A stretch of DNA of 64,000 nt from SHAN690 sp023262195 (GTDB lineage Bacteria; Bacteroidota; Bacteroidia; Flavobacteriales_G; Salibacteraceae), in assembly GCA_038142005.1 (NCBI GenBank), contig JAYQJE010000003.1, forward strand, positions 248,001 to 312,000, read 5' to 3'. The stretch's first letter is position 1. The number at the start of each line of letters is the position of its first letter. Positions 48,262-58,910 of the stretch are shown piece by piece. Made by a program: the position numbers and the translations under genes. The notes beneath the pieces were generated by a model that worked only from the letters and a program-made list of their open reading frames with translations, was not told where the DNA came from and made no database searches.

Positions 48262-50719
48262 ATGAAAACCTCCATCCTGCTATCTCTTGCCTTATTGTCA
48301 TCCGCACTCGGATTTGGTCAGTTTAGGGCACTGTTTACCGAAGCGAACATCCTTACTGAAGATGGATACTACGGCTTAGCCATTCCCATTTGGAGAGACC
48401 TACTGCGTGAAAATCCTAATGCAAACATCAACTACAAATTAGGCTCATGTTATCTCAACCTTGGAATTGACCGCGATCGTGCATTGCCATTTTTAATTAA
48501 AGCATCAAAGGATGTAGCCAAGGTCTATGACCCATTTTCTTCCAGTTTCGAGTCTGCTCCAATAGAGGTTTATTACTATCTAGCCAAAGCTTATCACATC
48601 AACACAGATTTGGATAGTGCAGAAAAGTACTATACCAAGTTTTTGGACGAGGCCAGCAAGAAACAATACCTAAGACCCTCTACCGAAAAAGGTTTAGAAA
48701 TGTGCGCAACAGCTAGAGAGCTCATGGCCAATCCATTGGAAGTGGATATTGTAAATATTGGATCACCGGTTAATTCCAAGTTTGCCGAGTACACACCAAT
48801 TGTTGCTTATGATGAAAACACGCTCTATTTCACCTCTAGAAGGCTTCGTGAGGACAGCACCAATTCTGAAACCTTTGATGCCTCTACCGGTCTGTACTAT
48901 GAGGATATGTACGTAAGTTATCGAGGACTTGGAGGCAACTGGCTTGAACCCGAGCTTCTAAACATCAACGTAAAAGATGACCACTCTTCGGTGGTAAGTA
49001 TGAGTCCCGATGGAAGAAAAATCTACCTCTATAAAATCTTCGATAACAACGGTAACATCTACGAAAGTGAATTTCAACTGGGTACCGGGTGGACTGCGCC
49101 ATCGCTGGTGGGTTCGAATGTAAATACTGAAGCAAACGAATACTTTGCTACGGTCACAAGTGATGATCAAACTCTCTATTTCGTGAGCGACAGAAAGGGT
49201 GGCCTTGGTGGCAAAGACATTTGGTATTGTAAAAAACTACCTACGGGAGATTGGGGTAAGGCCATCAACCTTGGAGCACCAATCAATACGCCATTTGATG
49301 AAGATGCCCCCTATTTACACCCGGATGGAAAAACCATGTATTTCTCTTCGAACGGTCATAAATCAATGGGCGGATATGACATTTTCTACACTCAAAAACA
49401 AGATGATGGCAAATGGTCGGCCCCAACAAACGTGGGCTATCCAATAAACACTACCGATGATGACCATAGTTATGTGGGAACTCCATCAGGCAAGCGTGCC
49501 TACTATTCCAGCAAGGGAGCAAATACATTGGGTAGCACAGATATTTATGTGGTGGACTATAACCTCGAAGAGAACAACACCTACCCAGAATATGACATGA
49601 GTGCATTTGCCCTAATCAAAGGATGGGTATTCGCTGAAGCTGGTCAGAGCTTGCCCAATGACTTGGCAATAAGTATTATGGAACCCGAGTCAGAGAATGT
49701 CATTGGCGAAGCAAAGCCAGTTGAGCAAAATGGAAGTTTTGTTTTTATCGTAAAATCCGGTGCTTCATACATGGTTGATGTCTCCATTGGAGATAAGCAA
49801 GTGTACAATGAGGTTATAGAAATACCCGCTGGAGACCAATACCTTGAGTTGTCGAGAGAAATATTCATTCTCGACCAGAACGATAAAAAAATTGCCCTTG
49901 GGCTTGACGATCGCGTTTTAGGCTATAACATTAAGTGGCAGCTTACCACACGGGATAAAAAGCTACTTCCACTAGGCACCAAGGTTTATTATCTCAACAA
50001 AAATCAAGAACGAATAGACAGCGCCTATGTAAGTAAGGACGGCTACTTTGAGTTGAAAAAACTTGCAGCAGAAACACCAATCATCCTCGAACCACGGTTG
50101 GCCATAGATATCATGGACCTTGAAATTGAGCTTATCGATAATAAGGGTAACCCCATGGAAAAAACTATGGTGAATATGGATGGTGTATTCTATGAAAAAG
50201 GCGAGGAACCTGATATGGCGACAGACGAAGATCAAAAGGAAGTAGCCGATCTGAATCACCCAACCACCAAACCGAAGATTGAAACAGACAAAGAATCCAA
50301 AACAGAGGACTTAAAACCGGTGGATGAGAACCCAGGCCGAACAACTGCCGTATCTTCTGAAAACACTTTCATAGTGCCAATCAGGTCCAATGGCTATGTG
50401 AAGTTTAATGACTCGGAAGTGCGAAAAGCGGTGGAATTAATCATCCAAAGACTCGAAGCGGGTAAAACCACGAATGTCCAAATTATGGGCAGTGCATCTA
50501 TAGTACCTACAGGCTTTCCGGGTGGGAATGAACGGCTTGCCGAACCAAGAGGGTAAAAATGCGCTCATCAGGCTAATGAAGGAACAAGGTTATGATATTA
50601 ACAAGTTATCGACATTTGAGGTAAAATCTGCAGTACAAGGCCCAACATATTCATCTACTTCAAATCCAAATAGCACCTCATATACTGAGCACCAACACTT
50701 TATGATTCAAGTGAATTAA
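48262..50719 (+). CDS. PD40/OmpA-family outer-membrane protein (frame broken near 50545)
   Basis: About 818 residues. A signal peptide (SLALLSSALGFGQ) is followed by TPR-like helices (residues 25-150), then WD40-like PD40 repeats (YTPIVAYDENTLYFTS, YFATVTSDDQTLYFVSDRKGG, DAPYLHPDGKTMYFSSNGH, HSYVGTPSGKRAYYSSKG). A CarboxypepD-like part and an OmpA-like C-terminal region follow (NGYVKFNDSEVRKAVELIIQ, VQIMGSAS). The frame is lost near 50545. Deleting one C gives LAEQEGKNALIRLMKEQGYD and the true end at 50719. Such proteins in Bacteroidota (PorE and relatives) bind peptidoglycan through OmpA. A dead copy of the same start follows directly. Confidence 0.85.
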
Positions 50720-50807
50720 CAAAATTCTGTTTATAAGAACGAAATTGTCAATTCGCTCAGGGTTTAAACCCCGGTAAGTTTGTGTAGATAGACTAAGGCC
50801 TTAATCC

Positions 50808-51140
50808 ATGCGCTATTCAGAACGAATCACACATTCCACCAAACCGGGGAAGTTTTTTCTCCTATTAATTTTCTTCAGCCTGCTCTCAGCGATAACCGCT
50901 TTTGGCTAGACCCGCGAAGAAAAGAAGCTCCGCATTCAAGCCGTAAAGGCATTGAGAGCGGAAAAGTTTGTAGAGGCAAAGTCCATCTACGAAGATTTAT
51001 TAAAACTTGACCCAAAAAACCCTGACTATAACTATGAGATGGGACTAGCCATCTATGAGGAAGGAATTAATAAAGAGAAAGCAGCTCCATATCTTGAAAG
51101 CGCTATACAAAATAAGCGGAAAGTTGTAGTTCAAATTTAG
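50808..51140 (+). pseudogene. Dead N-terminal copy of a PD40/TPR protein
   Basis: Reading from the ATG at 50808 gives a signal peptide (FFLLLIFFSLLSAITAFG) cut at once by TAG at 50907-50909, where a CAG (Gln) would be expected after the signal peptide as in related proteins. The frame then continues open: TREEKKLRIQAVKALRAEKF, AKSIYEDLLKLDPKNPDYNY, EKAAPYLESAIQNK. It stops after about 110 codons, well short of the PD40 repeats. The start resembles the TPR-like region of the intact gene just upstream, so it may be a degraded tandem paralogue. The nonsense codon is a substitution, not a homopolymer indel, which argues for genuine decay. Confidence 0.7.
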
Positions 51141-51142
51141 CA

Positions 51143-51164
51143 TTTATGTGTTGCTACACATAAA
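51143..51164 (+). terminator. Hairpin after the dead PD40 copy
   Basis: TTTATGTG and CACATAAA form an 8-base stem with a 6-base loop. No clear T tract follows. It is possibly a terminator remnant. Confidence 0.35.
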
Positions 51165-51229
51165 ATCTAACAATCGTAAAAGGTAGCATACAGCTACAAA
51201 TTATCACATTAACTAAGGGTAGATAACGA

Positions 51230-51237
51230 TAGCTTTG
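51230..51237 (+). promoter_or_regulatory. Promoter -7 box (TAGCTTTG) next to a start codon
   Basis: An exact TAnnTTTG match ends four bases before the ATG of the heme-motif lipoprotein gene. If used, the mRNA would be leaderless or almost so. Confidence 0.45.
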
Positions 51238-51241
51238 TCGG

Positions 51242-51709
51242 ATGCATTTGAATAAAATTATTCCATTCTTGCTATTGGCCTTCGTTGGATGTCAAGACTC
51301 AACCGATCCAAATCCTGACGCTTCTGTTATTGAAGCTTCGAAACAATCCGAGGGCATCACCGTAGTCAACGGTGTGGAGCGAAGTGAACTCGCCCTAACC
51401 ATGAGATTGATGTATGATCAAATGAAACTCGTAAGCGATTCACTCAAGGATGGTAAAACCATTCATACCAATTATTTAAATCGATACAAATCGATTCACA
51501 CCGACATTGCTACCGAGCCTGAGAAAATTGATGAAGTATATCAAGGTCTTGCTGAAAATTTCATTGCGAAATATGACGATTTCGAGAAATCTACAAGCGA
51601 CAGGGACTTAGCGTTTAACAATATGTTGGATGCATGTCTTGCATGTCACGCGAGTAAATGCCCTGGTCCGATTAAGGCAATTAAAAAAATCAAATTGCGC
51701 GAAATTTGA
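51242..51709 (+). CDS. Lipoprotein with a C-terminal CxxCH heme motif
   Basis: A 155-residue lipoprotein (lipobox AFVGC). A helical segment (MRLMYDQMKLVSDSLKDGK, YKSIHTDIATEPEKI, FIAKYDDFEKSTSDRDLAFNN) leads to MLDACLACHASKCPGPI with a CLACH heme c attachment site. The arrangement, helices followed by CxxCH near the C-terminus, resembles cytochrome c'/b562-like four-helix cytochromes in Bacteroidota. It is probably an outer-membrane or periplasmic electron carrier. The link with the adjacent glycosyltransferase gene may be chance. Confidence 0.72.
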   Translation: MHLNKIIPFLLLAFVGCQDSTDPNPDASVIEASKQSEGITVVNGVERSELALTMRLMYDQMKLVSDSLKDGKTIHTNYLNRYKSIHTDIATEPEKIDEVYQGLAENFIAKYDDFEKSTSDRDLAFNNMLDACLACHASKCPGPIKAIKKIKLREI

Positions 51710-51740
51710 ATAACTACTCTGATAAACCTTGCCTGCGAAC

Positions 51741-52457
51741 ATGAAGCTATCCATTGTAATTCCCGCATATAACGAAGAAAAAACAATTCATCTCATCCTA
51801 GATAAAATTGCAGGTGTGCAGTTAGTCAATGGGATTGATAAGGAGTTGATTATTGTCAATGATTTTTCAAAGGATGATACCAAGGGTGCTATTTCTCGAT
51901 ACATGGAAAAACATCCTGAGTTGCCTATTCAATACTTTGAACACGAAAAGAACATGGGTAAAGGAGCCGCGTTGCACACTGGAATTGCCAAAGCCACGGG
52001 CGAGTATTTAATAATTCAAGATGCGGACCTGGAATATGACCCTGCGGAGTACAACGACCTTTTAAAGCCCGTAGTCTCTGGTTTTGCAGATGTGGTGTAC
52101 GGGTCAAGGTTTCAAGGAAGCAATCCACATAGAATCTTATTCTTCTGGCACACAATCGGAAATAAGTTTTTGACCACGCTTTCCAACATGTTTACCAACC
52201 TCAACTTGACGGACATGGAGACGTGTTATAAACTGTTTAACACGAAGATGATTCAATCGCTCACGCTGCGCGAAAAACGATTTGGTTTCGAACCTGAAAT
52301 AACGGCAAAGGTTTCGCGAATCCCAAAAATCAGAATCTACGAGGTTGGCATTTCTTACTACGGTCGTACCTACGAGGAAGGAAAGAAAATTGGTTGGCGA
52401 GATGGGTTTAGAGCAATTTACTGCATCATTAAATATGCAGCACTTAGGCAGAATTAA
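51741..52457 (+). CDS. Family 2 glycosyltransferase, DPM1-like
   Basis: A 238-residue GT-A enzyme. MKLSIVIPAYNEEKTI begins the protein (the ATG at 51741 is preferred to a TTG 12 bases earlier). The nucleotide region is VNDFSKDDTKG near 45. The acidic DxD-type motif is IQDADLEYDPAEY near 95. SRFQGSNPHRI and DMETCYKLFNTKMI follow. It is similar to polyprenyl-phosphate mannose/glucose synthases (DPM1 type). There are no membrane helices. The acceptor is probably undecaprenyl phosphate, by family analogy. Confidence 0.88.
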   Translation: MKLSIVIPAYNEEKTIHLILDKIAGVQLVNGIDKELIIVNDFSKDDTKGAISRYMEKHPELPIQYFEHEKNMGKGAALHTGIAKATGEYLIIQDADLEYDPAEYNDLLKPVVSGFADVVYGSRFQGSNPHRILFFWHTIGNKFLTTLSNMFTNLNLTDMETCYKLFNTKMIQSLTLREKRFGFEPEITAKVSRIPKIRIYEVGISYYGRTYEEGKKIGWRDGFRAIYCIIKYAALRQN

Positions 52458-52460
52458 GTC

Positions 52461-54538
52461 TTACAACTTTATAAGCTGTTTGATTACCACACTGCTTTCA
52501 GTGTAAATCCATAAATGATACACTCCAGGAGCAAGGCCTTGCGTGGAAAACTCGGATTCTGAATTATTCAATTCAAAAACCTTCTTACCATCAATTGACC
52601 AAAGCTCGAGCCGCTGGATCAACTCTGGTGAGCTCACGCGTACGATTCTTTCGCTTGGATTGGGATAAATCGAAACTTGATCTGAAAGAGTCGACCGAAA
52701 CACCCCGTTCAATTGAGCTGCGCGCTGAACGGCACTATATGCATTGACCTTGCCATAGCCCCATGTATTGTTAGGACCTGAAGACAAATCGCCCGTTTTA
52801 TCATCATAGCGACACGTTTCTTGCAAAATCTCTTTGATTTCTGATGGTGTCAGATATGGATTGGCTTCGAGCATCAAAGCCACGATGCCAGCTACCACAG
52901 GTGATGCCATTGATGTACCACTAAACTTGGCAAAGTCGTAGGTCCTTCCATTAAATGTAATCGACTCCACTGGGCTGTATGATCTGTCCGTAAAACTTGA
53001 AATGCTTGAAGCCACAGAAACCCCTGGTGCACATAGGTCAGGTTTGGTTCGGCCATCGAGCGTTGGCCCAAGGCTTGAAAACCCAGCGATATCGTAGGTA
53101 ACCTTTTGGCCATTCAAATCAAGATTTGCCAGATAAGCCCCTACTGAAATGGCATCTTTTGATGCTGCAGGTTCCCCAATTCCATACTGGTTATCTCCGG
53201 GTACAAACCCAGGCAAGAGATCATTAAAATCCCAACCTGTGTTTCCAACACCGGTAGTTGTCTCTAGTACATTCCAAAAATGCACCGTACCTGAGTTGGC
53301 GGCAGCATTGAGCACAATGTTTCCTGATGGTGGATAGTCAATGCGTAAACGTATGTGCGGTCGATTATTTCTGGGATGTGACTCATCTATAGCTACGTCA
53401 AAGTGATATGTATCTGCGCCAATAATCAAACTGTCCACTAAATAATCGTCTCCATCATTGGTATTGAACCAAGCAGACGAGCCGGAAGAATTCCCAGAAT
53501 TGTCAAACACCTCGAGTTTAATGGCAAAAGATTCATTTGGTTCGCCCCAACACGTGATGCTCTGTCCATCCTGAAAATTCACTGCATTGTTTGGAACGAA
53601 TTCAACCTCCGTGCGCATGGTGTCGCTTTCAAACTCATATCCAATATGAAAGTTAGCATCTCCATTATTACCACCACTTGTAACAAACACCACCCCCAAA
53701 TCCGAGTAGGTTTTTATCACTTCACTCATCACCGAATTTCCATCCAGCGTGCCAAAATAATAGAGTCCCCAACTCATGTTTATTACCAACCTTTTACCCT
53801 CAGTTTGGCTAATCTGATACATCCATTCAAAACCATCAATTACTGCTGCCTCATCAACCAAAAATGTAAGAAACAAAAACTGAGCGCCAAAAGCGACTCC
53901 GCGGTGCTCCGTTCCGGCACCGCTTCCTCCAGCAATACCTGCTACATGACTTCCATGAGTTGAATAGCTATAGATATTAGCTGTGTCTGACTCTGCACTC
54001 AGTAAAGCTGCACTCGAGTTATACTCGGTGCCATAATCATATCCTGATCCCACGCAGCTAGAATTCTTGTCTGGTTATTCGCTGTATCATAAAACATGGG
54101 ATGAGTGTAGTCAAACCCCCAATCCGTAACTCCAATTAGCACGTTTTGACCAGAAAATGCTGCAGGTAAATCAATTCCTAGATGCACACTATCAGCTCTT
54201 ACGTCCATAATCGCTCTTTCAATATTTGGTGCGATCTTGTCTGGAACTTTCGCAAAATCAAATCCAATGTATTTTTCAATAAAATCGATTTCCGATAATG
54301 GCACATTCAATGTAGCAATGCTCCCACGCAAAGTTCTAACCGTAATACCCTTCGCTTCCAATGTTTCCGAATCAAAGGCGCTATTGATAATGGCTACTAC
54401 TGACACGTTAGGATTGCCCACTTGATTACTGACCCTTATTTCGTTCAGTTGGCTCTCAGAAACACTAGAAAAGCGATTCTGAGCGACCGTAGACATAACC
54501 GCCAACATGCTCACGACAACTATCAAAACATACTTCAT
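52461..54538 (-). CDS. Secreted subtilisin-family (S8) protease with T9SS sorting domain (frame broken near 54045)
   Basis: A signal peptide (IVVVSMLAVMSTVAQ; ATG at 54538) and a short pro-region (ITVRTLRGSIATLNVPLSEID) precede the subtilase catalytic domain. Its Asp is in GVTDWGFDYTHP near residue 140, its His in STHGSHVAGIAGG and its Ser in FSGTSMASPVVAGIVAL. The frame is lost near 54045, where AAWDQ must be joined to SGYDYGTEY. The C-terminus has a sorting domain (IYPNPSERIVRVSS, then GLAPGVYHLWIY). Full length is about 690 residues. It is expected to be exported and anchored on the cell surface by the T9SS. Confidence 0.87.
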
Positions 54539-54598
54539 ACAGCCTTCAACATTTTGGTTAAATGTAGTACTTGAAGTCTGAACCTCTCCACAACGCAA

Positions 54599-55405
54599 TT
54601 AAAATGTAATCCCTAAATGAAGCCTTTGACCCGTAAATCCTAGCTGAGTCTTTGTCTTTGATGAGCGCTTGAAGTTTAGTTCGGTGTAATACCCGAGCAT
54701 ACCACCGATCACCGGTGCAAAAAGGCCAGGTAAAACATACATCGCCCCCATGCCCTCAGGCGCCATAGTGGCTTGGTATATCAACCAAAGACACGCTGCG
54801 CTACCCAGCAAAGTTCCAGCAGCTGAACCCTTAAAATTACCATGACCGTAAGCTTTGGATCCAACAAACGATATGGTAGCTGCAGCGCCTGCTGCACAAC
54901 CAATCAAACTACCAAACCCTGCGCCATTTTCCCAAGCAATTTGAGTACCAGACGTAGAATTAATTGCTGCGGTAGTAATTAGACCGCCAACCGCGCCAAT
55001 TGCCGCACCTGGAAGCACCGAAGCACCAATCAAAACCAACTGACCAGTGCTTATGAGCAGCTTCTCAGATATTCTTCTCTGTTTCATGAGCAATGAATAA
55101 TTCTTGAACGCATCATCTGCACTCCTACGATTCAGACGGAGTAGGTGCAAATCATTATTGGCCGCATAGCCAAATATGCTGTCACCGACTTGAAAATAAT
55201 CAACCCTTGATGGATTCAAGGTATGCATGGTTTGATTCTCAATATATGTGAGCCCGCCATCGTTGATTTCTAACACCCGAATGTTTGTAGGAATAAAGGA
55301 GTCGCTTAGTCTTACGCTCCCTGATTGCTGTGCCAAGCAAAAGGCATGGCACAGCAATAAGACAAGGATCAATACCTTATTTAGAAATGTCGCTTCCCGA
55401 TCCAT
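54599..55405 (-). CDS. Exported glycine-rich membrane protein, unknown
   Basis: A 268-residue product with a signal peptide (VLILVLLLCHAFCLAQ), a short beta domain (VLEINDGGLTYIENQ, VDYFQVGDSIFGY), then a hydrophobic Ala/Gly-rich section of several helices (GASVLPGAAIGAVGGLI, GSLIGCAAGAAATISFVG, GMGAMYVLPGLFAPVIGGMLGYY) that looks like glycine-zipper membrane helices. It shares one base with the upstream CsgG-like gene (stop and start overlap), so the two are coupled. The family is not recognised. Confidence 0.6.
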   Translation of the reverse strand: MDREATFLNKVLILVLLLCHAFCLAQQSGSVRLSDSFIPTNIRVLEINDGGLTYIENQTMHTLNPSRVDYFQVGDSIFGYAANNDLHLLRLNRRSADDAFKNYSLLMKQRRISEKLLISTGQLVLIGASVLPGAAIGAVGGLITTAAINSTSGTQIAWENGAGFGSLIGCAAGAAATISFVGSKAYGHGNFKGSAAGTLLGSAACLWLIYQATMAPEGMGAMYVLPGLFAPVIGGMLGYYTELNFKRSSKTKTQLGFTGQRLHLGITF

Positions 55406-56553
55406 TATATATTCTTACTTCTTTTTCTTACGTTGAATCCAAACGATGCACCGGCAAGCACTCCATTAATGCTTGGAGTTACATATACATTAATCGGCAT
55501 GTTTAAATGCCCTGACTTAAACGTCTTTCCTGCTGCGAGCGTGAAGCCATAATTCAGTTTATAGTCTCCCTTTGAATCGATGTTTTCATGCACGTAGAAA
55601 GGGTTATCAGGTGCGGAGCCACCTTCTCCTCCTTGCGTTTTTTCCCAGTATTCTGTTCTCCGCCAAACTCCATCATCATCATAGTAACCTTCGGCCGTTT
55701 GGTTAAGTCGAAAGGTTGGCCCAAAAGCGAACTCCCAACCTGTGCGGCTATGGCGAAAGCCATTCATCAATGTAACGCTTGGTATAAATCTACCTTGATC
55801 CATTCCGCTGATAAGAGGAATGAATTCAATAAGCGCCTGCATGTTTCCAGCACTCATATATTGCCATTCAAATTGATAACCGAATTGAGTCATTACTGGA
55901 AACATGCCATAGCCGTTGTTGCTTTTAGAATCCATAAGTCTTTGTCCTTGCAAGCCTCCCACGTAGCCAATACCCATCCTAGGACCAGTAAGATTAATCC
56001 GCTCAACAATCTGTTCATCCACCAAATCAGAGTTCTTTTCCAATGCATTTTTGAGCATCGCGTCAGACTCGATATCGAATAGATTATTCATACTAATCTC
56101 CATCATGCCTTCAAGCTCCGATCCTAAATTGTAGTATTCATTTTGATCGGTGGCCCTTATTTCTCCCTTCTCAATATCAATAAGGGATAGCTGAATGATG
56201 ATTCGCTCGCCATATCGAGTAACAGATCCTGTCAATACATAATCAACCTCCATTGCCCTGCCCTCTTCCACCAAGCATTTGGTGCTCAAACAGTTGTCAA
56301 TTGAGATGTTTCTATTGTTAAAGTGTTCGATTACATCATATTTCCTCGGTACAATGACATTGGGTATCGATTGCAGCTTAAGTGCCGCAAGAGATTCAAT
56401 ATCGCCACTTTCTTGTACGATGTTGCTTGTCTCCATCGCCATCACAGCAATAGACTTTTGGTTCGGTGATTGAAAGCTTTCTTGACCTTTTAAGGTTCCG
56501 ATGAAATTTACCGAGACCAAGAGAATTAACGCAGTTTTAAAAATCGTTTTCAT
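55405..56553 (-). CDS. CsgG/TolB-like N-domain exported protein
   Basis: About 382 residues with a signal peptide (ALILLVSVNFIGTLKG; ATG at 56553). The first half has KSIAVMAMETSNIVQES, then VPRKYDVIEHFNNR, CLVEEGRAMEVDYVLTGSVTRYGERIIIQLSLIDIEKGEI. This pattern occurs in CsgG/TolB N-terminal-like domains of Bacteroidota. The C-terminal half is a beta-barrel-like region ending in VTPSINGVLAGASFGFNVRKR. It may be an outer-membrane sensor or assembly factor. Coupled with the glycine-rich gene downstream. Confidence 0.7.
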   Translation of the reverse strand: MKTIFKTALILLVSVNFIGTLKGQESFQSPNQKSIAVMAMETSNIVQESGDIESLAALKLQSIPNVIVPRKYDVIEHFNNRNISIDNCLSTKCLVEEGRAMEVDYVLTGSVTRYGERIIIQLSLIDIEKGEIRATDQNEYYNLGSELEGMMEISMNNLFDIESDAMLKNALEKNSDLVDEQIVERINLTGPRMGIGYVGGLQGQRLMDSKSNNGYGMFPVMTQFGYQFEWQYMSAGNMQALIEFIPLISGMDQGRFIPSVTLMNGFRHSRTGWEFAFGPTFRLNQTAEGYYDDDGVWRRTEYWEKTQGGEGGSAPDNPFYVHENIDSKGDYKLNYGFTLAAGKTFKSGHLNMPINVYVTPSINGVLAGASFGFNVRKRSKNI

Positions 56554-56626
56554 AGTATTTGATTTAAGAATTTGAGGCAAACCTATGGCCGACATAAGGG
56601 CATCAAAAACGGCTGAATCAATGACT

Positions 56627-56726
56627 ATCGCAGATTTTAGCAGATTTTACCAATATGATATTTGATTGATTGAGATAATTGCAAAATCTGCAAAAACCAA
56701 AGTATTTGGTAAATATCTGTGGCAAT
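56627..56726. repeat. Imperfect inverted repeat in the CsgG-like/pgpH gap
   Basis: The left arm GCAGATTTTAGCAGATTTTACCAA and the right arm TTTGGTAAATATCTGTGGCAAT are partly complementary. The CAGATTTT-type words are repeated in it. Such degenerate 'aaatctgcg' repeats are scattered in Bacteroidota genomes. The 216-base gap holds no gene. Confidence 0.4.
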
Positions 56727-56769
56727 CAACCTCAAAATTTCTTGATGAAAAACGCAATGAGTCTCTTTA

Positions 56770-58863
56770 ATGATAACCTTCAATCCAAATACTACATTCG
56801 CTATTGTGAAAAACTGGAAGGATCACATACGGAATTATGCAGCCATTCAGCGCGCTGCCGTATTTGTGGTGACGCTTGCTGTGATATATATTTTCGTTCC
56901 TGAGCAAGGTCTGTTTAAATATGAGTATCAACTCAACCAACCTTGGAAGCACGATAAGCTTTTTGGCTCCGTTTGAGTTTGGTATTCTGAAATCTGAGGC
57001 TGAAATCCAAAAAGAAAAGAGTCAATCATTGCTTCGCAGCCTTTGGTGTTTTCTTACAAAAGCGAAAACACCGATGAAGTTTTAGCAAAGTTTGGTCAAT
57101 CAGTACATGCTCGACTTCCAGACACCATACACATCTGCGACTCTGCCATGATTGCGATTTCAGAAATCATGGCAAATCAATTATCAAAAGGACTACTGGC
57201 CAGAAATGAATTGGGTGACGTAAATCTCAAACCATTTGACAAAGTACTTATCGAGTTTAATGGCGAGTTAAGGACTTCAGAAAACGATCTTCTGCCCAAA
57301 ATAAACACCATCATCTCTGCCGTTGACAGTGGCCTAGCAGTTGAGGCGGATAGTCTTTGCAAATCAATTTTATATCAAGCGGCAGTAGAATCGGTAAAAC
57401 CTAACACGCACTACAATGACAGCTTAACAAAGCGCTTAACCGATTTAGCAATCAATGATATCATTACCATCGTTGGAAAGGTGGATCGTGGGACCGCCAT
57501 CATTGATAGAGGTGAATAGTTAACGCTGAAAAATTTGCAGCGCTCAAGAGCCTTAGGAAAGAGTATGGGAATCGCGTAATCTCTGAAACGGGCATTCAGT
57601 GGAGTATTGTTGGCGAAATGGGGCTAATCATCATTCTGATTGGTCTTTTGATTCTTTTCGTTTATCTCAATGAAAACAGGCTCTTTAACGATCCGAGGCC
57701 ATTGACATTAACCTTGAGTCTGGTGGGAGTCGCCTTTATTGTTTCATCGCTTTCTTTTTAAGAGTGATGTTTTATCCATCTATGTTATTCCTCTGGGGAT
57801 TACTCCACTGCTCCTCCGAATGTTTTATGACATCAAAGTGTCACTTTTTACACACTTTATCTCAACGTTGATCATCGCACTTTTCATCACCAACCCACTA
57901 GAGTTTATTGTGATTCAAATGAGTGCATTGTCGTTTGCCACCTTATATCAAGCTGCTTCAACAAGAAGGTCAAGAATGCTGACCACGGCACTCATCGTAT
58001 TCATAAGCTACTCGGTGATTTACAGTCTCGTGAGTTTGGCACAAAATGGTAATTGGTCGGCAATCGACACTGGGATTTTCGGTTGGATTGCAATCAATGC
58101 ATTGCTCTGCATGCTTGTATTTCCATTAATTTATTTGGTTGAGAAGGTTTTTGGTTACACCAGTGAAACCACTTTACTCGAGCTCAGCGAAAGCAGCCAG
58201 CCACTATTAAAAGAGCTTGCAATAAAAGCTCCAGGTACCTTTCAGCACTCGCTGCAAGTGGCAAATTTGTGTGAAAAGGTGGCCGGCACTATTGGTGGCA
58301 ACGCAACCCTACTTCGAACTGCAGCCATGTATCATGATGTGGGTAAAATGAGTGACCCCCAATTTTTTATCGAGAATCAATTGCCCGACAACAATCCACA
58401 CGATGACTTGGAGCCAACCGAAAGTGCTCAAATTATTGTAAATCATGTAAAAAAGGGAATTGACCTTTGTCTCAACGCCAATCTACCGATGGACATCATC
58501 CAATTTATCCAAACCCATCACGGCACCAGCACTGTGCGATTCTTCTTAAAAAAGGCTCAAGAAAATGCCAAGAGTCAAGGGTTGACCGTAGATGAGTCTC
58601 TATTTAGCTATCCAGGGCCCACACCTAAAACCAAAGAACAGGCTATACTCATGATGGCCGATAGTGTGGAAGCAGCATCGCGTACATTAAGAAAGTATGA
58701 CAAAGACTCCATCAACCAATTGGTAGACGGCTTGGTCGACTATCAGCGAAACGAGGGCCAGTTTGAAGATGCCCCCATTACTTTTCAAGACATAAGCGCT
58801 GCCAAGCGCGCATTGAAGCTCGCGCTACACGGAATTTTCCATCAACGCATCAGTTACGACTAG
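56770..58863 (+). CDS. pgpH: PgpH-type cyclic-di-AMP phosphodiesterase (7TM-HD, four frame breaks)
   Basis: The gene encodes an N-terminal membrane helix (AAVFVVTLAVIYIFVPEQG), an extracytoplasmic 7TMR-HDED part (LAPFEFGILKS, VFSYKSENTDEVLAKFGQ, VGKVDRGTAIIDRGE), a seven-helix membrane domain and a C-terminal HD domain. The HD domain has GTFQHSLQVANL, MYHDVGKMSDPQFFI, IQTHHGTSTVRF and MMADSVEAASR. Members hydrolyse c-di-AMP. The frame is broken near 56960, 57040, 57516 and 57762. Each time a one-base change restores family sequence, e.g. GEIVNAEKFAALKSLRKEYG at the third. It is the most damaged gene in the window. Confidence 0.85.
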
Positions 58864-58881
58864 CCTGGTTTTGAAACGAAA

Positions 58882-58909
58882 AAAGCTCTGACCTTTCGAT
58901 CAGAGCTTT
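58882..58909. terminator. Bidirectional terminator between pgpH and rnpB
   Basis: AAAGCTCTGA/TCAGAGCTTT with an 8-base loop, with A and T tracts on the two sides. It serves pgpH on the plus strand and RNase P RNA on the minus strand. Confidence 0.8.
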
Positions 58910-58910
58910 A

